DNA of 11,689 bases, taken from assembly GCA_017560705.1 (NCBI GenBank), contig JAFZEK010000187.1, positions 1 through 11,689 of the forward strand, in the 5' to 3' direction. The DNA is from Bacteroidales bacterium (GTDB lineage Bacteria > Bacteroidota > Bacteroidia > Bacteroidales > P3). Positions within the stretch are counted from its first letter, which is position 1; each line of letters begins with the position of its first letter. Positions 7,131 through 11,689 of the stretch are shown here, one piece after another. Both the position numbers and the translations under genes were made by a program. The notes below the pieces were generated by a model. That model saw nothing but the letters and a program-made list of their open reading frames with translations. It made no database searches and was not told the DNA's origin.

Positions 7131-8273
7131 TTAATTAGATGTAAGCATTACGGGCATCACTAGCATAAGAATGTTTTCTTTTACATCTTCTTCATCGTAA
7201 ACAGGGAACAATATACCTGCACGACTAGGACCTGCCAACTCCATCATAACATTTTCTGTATCTATGTTATTCACCATTTCTATAAGGAATTTAGAGTTGA
7301 AGCCTATTTCCATTTCATCACCCTCGTATTCGCAAACTATCTTTTCTCTTGCATCATTAGAGTTTTCAATATCTTCTGCCGAAATCACAAGCTCTTTTTC
7401 TGTGCACAACAATCTAACTTGGTGAGTAGACTGATTAGCGAAGATAGATACACGACGCAAACTATTCAAGAAATCTGTACGATTCAACACCAATTTATTT
7501 GGATTTTCTTTTGGAATAGCCGCTTCGTAATTAGGATATTTTCCATCTACCAATCTACATACGATAAAGAAATTATCGAACGAGAAAAATACGTTGGTAG
7601 AGTTGTATTCCACTGTTACATCCACATCCTCTTTATTGGAAAGAAGTATGTTTTTTACTATGCTAACAGGTTTCTTTGGCAATATAAAACTACTGTTTTC
7701 ACCTGTTTTTACATCCAATCTGCGATAACGAACAAGCTTATGAGCATCGGTGCCTACAAATGTAATAGATTCCGAGTTCATTTCGCAATAAATACCAGAC
7801 ATTTGCTGACGCATTTCGTCATTGCTTGTTGCAAAATACGTTTTAGATATAGCTGTAACCAAAACCGAAGCAGGAAGCTCTATCTTTGTTGTGTCTTCAG
7901 CCTTTTTAAGTACAGGATATGTTTCTGGATTTTGTCCTGCCAAACGATACTTACCTTCTTTAGACACTATGTCTATCATGTAATTATCAGGGTCTACTGA
8001 AAAGTTCAATGGCACATCGCTGAATGACTTTAATATATCCAATAATATCTTAGCCGGTACTGCCACTTCGCTGATTCCTTCAACCTTTGCAGTCTCCAAC
8101 TCCAAACGTACTACCAATGTTGTCTCTAAGTCTGTTGCCTTTATTGTCAATACGTTTTCATTCAATTGAAAATGAAAACAGTTTACAATAGCTACTGTAT
8201 TATTGTTTGTTATTACGCCACTCAACGCTTGCAAGCTCTTTGCAAAAACCTGGCTATTAATTATAAATCTCAT
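7131..8273 (-). CDS. dnaN: DNA polymerase III beta subunit (sliding clamp)
   Basis: DnaN forms a ring-shaped dimer around DNA. It tethers the replicative polymerase and serves as a docking platform for repair, ligation and mismatch-repair proteins through one hydrophobic pocket per subunit. The 380 residues are close to the family length and span three repeated clamp domains. Recognisable parts are MRFIINSQVFAKSLQALSGVI (first helix), TDLETTLVV near 47-55, GKYRLAGQNPETYPVL near 107-122, FVGTDAHKLVRYR near 172-184, LVDGKYPNYEAAIP near 241-254 and the C-terminal LMLVMPVML. The gene is not beside dnaA or recF here and appears to be transcribed alone. A small protein at 1534-1827 in this window carries motifs of the type that dock on this pocket. 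ATG at 8273 gives the conserved start. Confidence 0.95.
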   Translation of the reverse strand: MRFIINSQVFAKSLQALSGVITNNNTVAIVNCFHFQLNENVLTIKATDLETTLVVRLELETAKVEGISEVAVPAKILLDILKSFSDVPLNFSVDPDNYMIDIVSKEGKYRLAGQNPETYPVLKKAEDTTKIELPASVLVTAISKTYFATSNDEMRQQMSGIYCEMNSESITFVGTDAHKLVRYRRLDVKTGENSSFILPKKPVSIVKNILLSNKEDVDVTVEYNSTNVFFSFDNFFIVCRLVDGKYPNYEAAIPKENPNKLVLNRTDFLNSLRRVSIFANQSTHQVRLLCTEKELVISAEDIENSNDAREKIVCEYEGDEMEIGFNSKFLIEMVNNIDTENVMMELAGPSRAGILFPVYDEEDVKENILMLVMPVMLTSN

Positions 8274-8458
8274 ATATAATATTCTTGTTTTTCTCTATGT
8301 TTCTACTTATCTACGGGCATGCGAAACCACAATAACCGCATACCTAATATACCTATATATAGTATCTTCTTTGCTCTACAACCATCACCAAGCACCCTTA
8401 GCATGTACAAACATAAATACGCACACACCACAGACACTTGATGTCGTCACACAACAAG

Positions 8459-8466
8459 CAAAGCTA
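8459..8466 (-). promoter_or_regulatory. Candidate dnaN promoter (-7 box)
   Basis: The minus strand reads TAGCTTTG, with TTG (8484-8482) 15 bases upstream, a little closer than usual. A second match, TATGTTTG at 8415-8408, is an alternative without a -33 element. Either fits a 5' leader between the WG-repeat gene and dnaN. Confidence 0.4.
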
Positions 8467-8505
8467 CTATTATCTATTTTTCAACAGTTTGAACAAGTAG
8501 TTTTT

Positions 8506-9006
8506 CTACTTATACCAATATTCGTTTCCTAGCTTATCGATATATCCTTTTCTAGCCACTCCGTTTTCATCTCTCACTACAAACTCGTATTTACCGAAGT
8601 GCATAATGATTTCATCGTATTTAAAAGGAGTAACAAAAGCACCTTGTATAGTAACGAAAGCCCATTTGTCGCCTTTACGAGCAGCACCAAAAAGAGCCAA
8701 GTATCTCAATTCTGTATAATCTATTTCATAGTATACTTCATCGTAAATAATGTTCAATAGTCTTTCACCTTTTTGACCTACCAAGCCCCATTTACCATTC
8801 TTGCTCACGCCGTACATACCACCGTTGGATTCGTACATTGCAGCATCATATATCGGTGGGATAATCCATTCATCATTTTCATTCACATATCCCCATTTTC
8901 CATTTTCGTCTTCCCCTGCATAAATCATGGGAAACAATTCTTCTTGTGCAAAAACAGATGTGGCTTGGACGAAAAATAAAGCCACAATAAACAACATCTT
9001 TCGCAT
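8506..9006 (-). CDS. Exported WG-repeat protein
   Basis: This 166-residue protein starts with a clear signal peptide: MRKM, a hydrophobic core and a likely cleavage after VFA at residue 20. It should therefore pass the inner membrane; there is no lipobox cysteine. The mature part is built from WG repeats, units of about 35 residues with a GKWG(Y/L)V core and a PxYD ending. Cores are visible at 37-41 (KWGYV) and 72-76 (KWGLV), with a degenerate one at 114-118 (KWAFV). YD or YDE endings occur at 53-54, 88-90 and 130-132. A last partial unit (KGYIDKLG, 153-160) lacks the Trp. WG-repeat proteins are common in Bacteroidota; they probably bind proteins or surfaces, and no function is known here. 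The gene stands between dnaN and the membrane-protein gene, with its own promoter-like box 130 bases upstream. Confidence 0.85.
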   Translation of the reverse strand: MRKMLFIVALFFVQATSVFAQEELFPMIYAGEDENGKWGYVNENDEWIIPPIYDAAMYESNGGMYGVSKNGKWGLVGQKGERLLNIIYDEVYYEIDYTELRYLALFGAARKGDKWAFVTIQGAFVTPFKYDEIIMHFGKYEFVVRDENGVARKGYIDKLGNEYWYK

Positions 9007-9138
9007 TTTTATCGTTTTTATTTTATATTATTAATCATTTTCTACCGCCATTCTATCCGCATAAATAACTATTTACACGAACATTAGGCTATTCTTTTAT
9101 CGGTGCCAACGAATAATATATTCGCAGTTTTCGGACTG

Positions 9139-9146
9139 CAAATATA
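9139..9146 (-). promoter_or_regulatory. Promoter of the WG-repeat gene (-7 box)
   Basis: The minus strand reads TATATTTG followed by CA, a full Bacteroidota -7 match, about 130 bases before the start codon. No TTG is found at the -33 distance. The leader downstream contains short inverted repeats, GCAGT/ACTGC (9124-9139) and CGAAT/ATTCG (9110-9124). Confidence 0.5.
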
Positions 9147-9194
9147 CAACTTTTTTGCCGATAAATAGCACCTATATACAAATAAATTGTAGGT

Positions 9195-9578
9195 TTATTT
9201 TCTTTCTATCGGTCTTTTGCTCATTTTTATAAGCATTACAACCTCCGTTATCATGTACACTACATACATAATACAGAAATAAATGAAAAATGATTTTATG
9301 CCTTCTTTCACTTGCGTTATGTACAAAAACAACACAACAATGTGAAGAATTACTTGCACAAAAGAAATCAGCATAAAGATGGAAACAAACTGCTTAGGAT
9401 TCTTTTTTAGAACTTTATAAGCTGCGTAGCACACTAAACCTGTAAACACAGCAAAATAGATGGCTACCCCAAACCATATTCCCATAAAATACTGACTTTC
9501 GCCTACAAGGGCATAAACCGACGTTGCCGCCAAAACAACAGCTGTAACCAACAGCAAATATTTAAATACTTCTTTCAT
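9195..9578 (-). CDS. Four-helix membrane protein, AtpI-like
   Basis: This 127-residue protein has four membrane segments, about 6-25, 32-55, 66-88 and 96-118, and ends in a basic tail (KMSKRPIERK). The segment KKNPKQFVSIFM between helices 2 and 3, and the closing helix with TEVVMLI, resemble the small AtpI-like proteins encoded ahead of F-type ATP synthase genes in Bacteroidota. That resemblance is from memory of the pattern and is tentative. No ATP synthase gene is nearby here. It starts 31 bases after the radical SAM gene on the same strand and is probably co-transcribed with it. It might therefore be a membrane partner or an unrelated passenger. No catalytic motif is apparent. Confidence 0.75.
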   Translation of the reverse strand: MKEVFKYLLLVTAVVLAATSVYALVGESQYFMGIWFGVAIYFAVFTGLVCYAAYKVLKKNPKQFVSIFMLISFVQVILHIVVLFLYITQVKEGIKSFFIYFCIMYVVYMITEVVMLIKMSKRPIERK

Positions 9579-9609
9579 CTTTATATATTTACATTCTACA
9601 ATTTAATAT

Positions 9610-10650
9610 CTAAAACAAAGGGTCGGGAGCCGACACACTGCCACTCATTATTGCCGAAGCTTCGCGGCACCCACAGTCGCAATAGCTAACATCTGCACAC
9701 GACACACAACCACTAGGTATATACGCTCTTTTCGCAAAAATGTTCCAATATTTCTCATCAGAAATAACAGGATTGTCAAAAATATGCCCCACTTTCTTCG
9801 GCGAGTGATTACATACCCTTATGAAACCCGATGGGTCTACAACAAAAAAATCTTTGGCAGCCGAACATATTGTGGCTATATTCAACCGCTTATATTTACC
9901 CTCATCGCCTACAACACACAGGGGCACCTCCGTTCCCATAGTGCCGGTTCGTTCGGAATATTCAAGCACAGCCTCCGTAGTATCCAACATTTGCACTATC
10001 TGTTCTCGGTTAAGCATCAGCTCTTCTACATGGCCTAAGCCTCTGCCTCCAGGCAGAAAACGATTCACTAGCACCGAACCTGCTCCGGAAAGCAACCCTA
10101 TTGCCAACGTTTGAAACAACTCATAATGGTTCAAACTTGTAACCGTAACATTAAGAGTAGTATTTATTCCCATCTTTTGGGCTTCGCCAAACCAATGCAA
10201 CACGCCTTGAGCATTGTCCACTCCTGTATGCCTAGCAAAGGTTTCTATTCCCGGAAGACTCATGCTTAAATGCACATCATATTTCTTGAAGGCTTCCAAA
10301 AACTTCATATCCATCGCCAATCCATTAGATATTAGCACTATCTCCGAATGAGCATTGAAGTTCGTTTTAGCACGAATGTGGTCCAACAACTCCAACAAAT
10401 GAGGGTAAAGCAACGCTTCGCCTCCCGATATTGTAATATTTTTTACCCCTAACCTATCCAATACTGCTAGGGCTTCTTTCCATTGGGCTAAACCCATCTC
10501 CTTGCCTTTGGCATAGCCCTCGCCATCTTTAGAGGGTGCCTCCCAAGGGCATGAACAGAACACACACGAATGATTACACCTATAGGTAAGCTCCAAAACA
10601 GCAGCTTCCGGCATTATTATTCTATCTTCAATTCCTTGTCCCATAAACAT
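9610..10650 (-). CDS. Radical SAM/SPASM enzyme, substrate unknown
   Basis: This 346-residue enzyme binds a radical-SAM [4Fe-4S] cluster through CNHSCVFC (Cys25, Cys29, Cys32). It has the SAM-binding GGEA at 76-79 and an ISNG strand near 107-110. A SPASM domain for auxiliary clusters follows. Cys262-x12-Gly275-x4-Cys280 is followed, after a gap, by Cys315-x2-Cys318-x5-Cys324-x3-Cys328, an exact match to six of the seven SPASM cysteines. The seventh, usually in a DP(L/V)C-type ending, is Phe346, the last residue. Extra cysteines sit at 245 and 326. Relatives modify peptides (PqqE-like) or proteins (anSME), or work in haem synthesis. No precursor peptide, transporter or sulfatase is nearby, so the substrate is unknown. 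AAGGAG six bases before ATG 10650 supports this start. The AtpI-like gene follows after 31 bases. Confidence 0.88.
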   Translation of the reverse strand: MFMGQGIEDRIIMPEAAVLELTYRCNHSCVFCSCPWEAPSKDGEGYAKGKEMGLAQWKEALAVLDRLGVKNITISGGEALLYPHLLELLDHIRAKTNFNAHSEIVLISNGLAMDMKFLEAFKKYDVHLSMSLPGIETFARHTGVDNAQGVLHWFGEAQKMGINTTLNVTVTSLNHYELFQTLAIGLLSGAGSVLVNRFLPGGRGLGHVEELMLNREQIVQMLDTTEAVLEYSERTGTMGTEVPLCVVGDEGKYKRLNIATICSAAKDFFVVDPSGFIRVCNHSPKKVGHIFDNPVISDEKYWNIFAKRAYIPSGCVSCADVSYCDCGCREASAIMSGSVSAPDPLF

Positions 10651-10656
10651 ATCTTT

Positions 10657-10662
10657 CTCCTT
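10657..10662 (-). promoter_or_regulatory. Shine-Dalgarno site of the radical SAM gene
   Basis: The minus strand reads AAGGAG, six bases before the ATG at 10650. It selects that ATG over the in-frame ATG two codons later. I did not see an equally good ribosome site before the other genes, which is normal for Bacteroidota, so this one stands out. Confidence 0.65.
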
Positions 10663-10671
10663 GTTCAGCTA

Positions 10672-10720
10672 TTACACATTTGTTTCTATAACAAGAAACA
10701 AAGTGCAAATTTACACATTT
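10672..10720. repeat. Direct repeat flanking an inverted repeat upstream of the radical SAM gene
   Basis: TTACACATTT occurs at 10672-10681 and again at 10711-10720, 39 bases apart. Between them TTTGTTTCT (10679-10687) and AGAAACAAA (10694-10702) form a perfect 9-bp inverted repeat with a 6-base loop. The right copy of the direct repeat overlaps the -7 box. The inverted repeat lies at the predicted transcription start. The arrangement suggests an operator or a 5'-end hairpin; no regulator gene is adjacent. Confidence 0.55.
10706..10713 (-). promoter_or_regulatory. Promoter of the radical SAM unit (-7 box)
   Basis: The minus strand reads TAAATTTG followed by CA, a full -7 match, 56 bases before the ATG. 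A TTG lies only 12 bases upstream of it (10728-10726), too close to be a normal -33 element. Confidence 0.5.
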
Positions 10721-10800
10721 ATTTTCAATAAATAGCTATCTGTACACAATAAAATGAAAAATAATTGGTTTTTATGTGCAGTTATTTAATAAGTCATTCC

Positions 10801-11271
10801 ATGAAAATAAGTTTCTTTTATACACCAAAGCCTCGTCAATTCAAATATAGTCCTAGATTCTACGATCCCGAACGAGAAAAATTCGAAGAGCTACGAAACA
10901 AATACAATCTAGATACTAACTACGAAAAACTTAGCGATGCAACAGCCGATGAGTTAGCTTATTTCAAATCCAAACTTAAGACCTACGACAAAAAGAAAAA
11001 CAGTTCGGATTTCTCTTGGAGCTTCATCTTCAAAAAGAAAGAAATGCCCACTTTCAACTATAAACCTCGCTTTGCCGAAAACATAACCGAGGAAGAAAAG
11101 AACAAGCTAACAGCCGACAACAAAGTCGGATACCAAAAGAAAATCTCATTTCGCCGCCCTATAGCCTACGACTATGAGGACGAAAGTCCTATGGCCGAAC
11201 CTATACCGTTTAGCAAAGTTATCATCTACGCTATTGTCATTATAATTATGCTATTGTGGATTTTCCTATAA
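10801..11271 (+). CDS. Tail-anchored hypothetical protein with duplicated FxYxPRF motif
   Basis: I believe similar small proteins occur across Bacteroidota without a known role. The 156 residues are hydrophilic and highly charged up to about 136. They end in one membrane segment (about 139-156, VIIYAIVIIIMLLWIFL), so the protein is probably anchored by its tail with the bulk in the cytoplasm. There is no signal peptide. FKYSPRF (14-20) and FNYKPRF (85-91) repeat the pattern FxYxPRF. Each is followed by an acidic/basic helix-like stretch (DPEREKFEELRNKYN and ENITEEEKNKLTADN), suggesting an internal duplication. A TTG start 12 codons upstream is possible in frame, but ATG 10801 begins the natural-looking MKISFFYTPKPRQF. 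It is divergent from the radical SAM gene. I found no TAnnTTTG box on its strand. Confidence 0.75.
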   Translation: MKISFFYTPKPRQFKYSPRFYDPEREKFEELRNKYNLDTNYEKLSDATADELAYFKSKLKTYDKKKNSSDFSWSFIFKKKEMPTFNYKPRFAENITEEEKNKLTADNKVGYQKKISFRRPIAYDYEDESPMAEPIPFSKVIIYAIVIIIMLLWIFL

Positions 11272-11303
11272 GAAAACACACACACGCAGTGTCGCGTTTT
11301 CTT
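11270..11303 (+). terminator. Hairpin behind the tail-anchored protein gene
   Basis: AAGAAAAC (11270-11277) pairs with GTTTTCTT (11296-11303). An inner stem ACAC (11282-11285) pairs with GTGT (11289-11292). The hairpin starts within the stop codon. Its own 3' arm is U-rich, but no further U-tract follows, so termination strength is uncertain. Confidence 0.5.
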
Positions 11304-11413
11304 ACTCTACAGTACCCTATAAGGGATTATAACAAACGACAATCCAGAAAATGACACTTCTATAGTAAGAAGTATTATTTCCGAAAAACAAATACCTACA
11401 CTATTATATATAT

Positions 11414-11458
11414 AGGCAACTTCCGAGAATTACGCTCCACAGCTCTCGAAAGTTGCCT
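11414..11458. terminator. Strong hairpin between convergent genes
   Basis: AGGCAACTT (11414-11422) pairs perfectly with AAGTTGCCT (11450-11458). CGAGA/TCTCG continues the stem after one mismatch. It begins 13 bases past the stop codon of the T9SS-cargo gene on the minus strand and also lies downstream of the plus-strand gene. The flanks are UA-rich on the minus strand and CUUUGCUUU on the plus strand, so it may serve both. Confidence 0.6.
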
Positions 11459-11471
11459 TTGCTTTAGCTTC

Positions 11472-11689
11472 CTATTTCGTTTTCACTATGCGAGTAGAGT
11501 AATTATCTATCTTTATGATATATACGCCATCGGAGTAGGTAGAGAGGTCGAACGTGAGCTTAGCGGCTTGTGCTTGCTTGGTTTGTAGCAAGGTGCCGTG
11601 GATATTATAGATATGCACTTCTTTGTTCTCATAACCTTGAGGTAGAGTTATTTCTACTATGCCAGTGGTTGGATTAGGATGCACTTCTA
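11472..11689 (-). CDS. C-terminal end of a T9SS-secreted protein (partial)
   Basis: Only the last 72 codons are inside the window; the gene continues beyond the right edge, and its apparent start at 11684 (GTG) is not a real start. The visible part is a type A T9SS sorting domain. It opens with VHPNPTTGIVEI, then LPQGYENKEVHIYNIHGTLL, a FDLSTYSDGVYIIKI block and a basic end (STRIVKTK). In Bacteroidota this tail directs outer-membrane export through the type IX system and is normally cleaved off, with attachment of the protein to surface lipopolysaccharide. What the rest of the protein does cannot be seen. It is convergent with the tail-anchored protein gene, with a strong hairpin between. Confidence 0.92.
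   Translation of the reverse strand, partial: EVHPNPTTGIVEITLPQGYENKEVHIYNIHGTLLQTKQAQAAKLTFDLSTYSDGVYIIKIDNYSTRIVKTK

Noticed and set aside
7419..8000. 193-codon open frame on the plus strand opposite dnaN
   Set aside because: It is fully antisense to a well-conserved dnaN, has an irregular composition rich in Tyr, Ile and Cys, and no domain pattern. It is a shadow frame.
10686..10722. Ten-codon minus-strand peptide (MCKFALCFLL) in front of the radical SAM gene, considered as a leader or RiPP precursor
   Set aside because: Its codons overlap the predicted -7 box and the inverted repeat, so it would not be transcribed from that promoter. It also has no ribosome site and no precursor-like layout.
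10765..10800. Upstream TTG start adding 12 residues to the tail-anchored protein
   Set aside because: The extra residues do not look like part of the protein, and ATG 10801 gives a natural N-terminus.
11279..11286. CACACACA run considered as a simple-sequence phase-variation tract
   Set aside because: It is only about four units long, lies behind the stop codon and is part of a hairpin arm.
1..11689. CRISPR array, tRNA, rRNA, insertion sequence or attachment site
   Set aside because: No regularly spaced repeats, cloverleaf, transposase or integrase were found anywhere in the window.

Overview
The window looks like a stretch of chromosome from an AT-rich member of the Bacteroidota, most likely the order Bacteroidales. 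Four things point there. The gene order truB-uppP-DUF3098-ftsX with queA beside it is characteristic of that group. Several intergenic regions carry the Bacteroidota -7 promoter element TAnnTTTG (often followed by CA). Shine-Dalgarno sequences are almost absent. The right edge holds a type IX secretion (T9SS) C-terminal sorting domain. The lysine-fermentation type enzyme at the left fits an amino-acid-fermenting anaerobe, but I cannot name genus or species.

Layout, left to right. Bases 1-200 hold no convincing gene, but contain a structured segment and a strong terminator. 201-1025 (-) is kce, a BKACE-family beta-keto acid cleavage enzyme that appears to be transcribed alone. After a 508-base gap comes a 97-residue protein on the + strand (1534-1827). 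It joins a ribbon-helix-helix-like segment to two consecutive sliding-clamp-binding-like motifs. From 1913 to 6772 everything is on the minus strand: ispD (MEP isoprenoid pathway), queA (queuosine in tRNA), then truB (pseudouridine 55 in tRNA), uppP (undecaprenyl-PP recycling), a DUF3098 membrane protein and ftsX (division/wall hydrolase control). Transcription of the last four probably starts upstream of ftsX. queA has its own promoter, and a terminator separates queA from ispD.

7131-8273 (-) is dnaN, the replication clamp. 8506-9006 (-) is a probable exported WG-repeat protein. 9195-10650 (-) is a probable two-gene unit: a radical SAM/SPASM enzyme whose last SPASM cysteine is replaced by Phe, followed by a small four-helix membrane protein resembling AtpI-like proteins. 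Divergently on the + strand, 10801-11271 encodes a tail-anchored-looking protein with a repeated FxYxPRF motif. The right edge cuts a minus-strand gene of which only the T9SS sorting tail is visible.

No tRNA, rRNA, CRISPR array, insertion sequence or phage gene was seen. The core is ordinary housekeeping sequence. The least explained items are the RHH-like/clamp-motif protein, the radical SAM enzyme with its repeat-rich leader region, and the tail-anchored protein.
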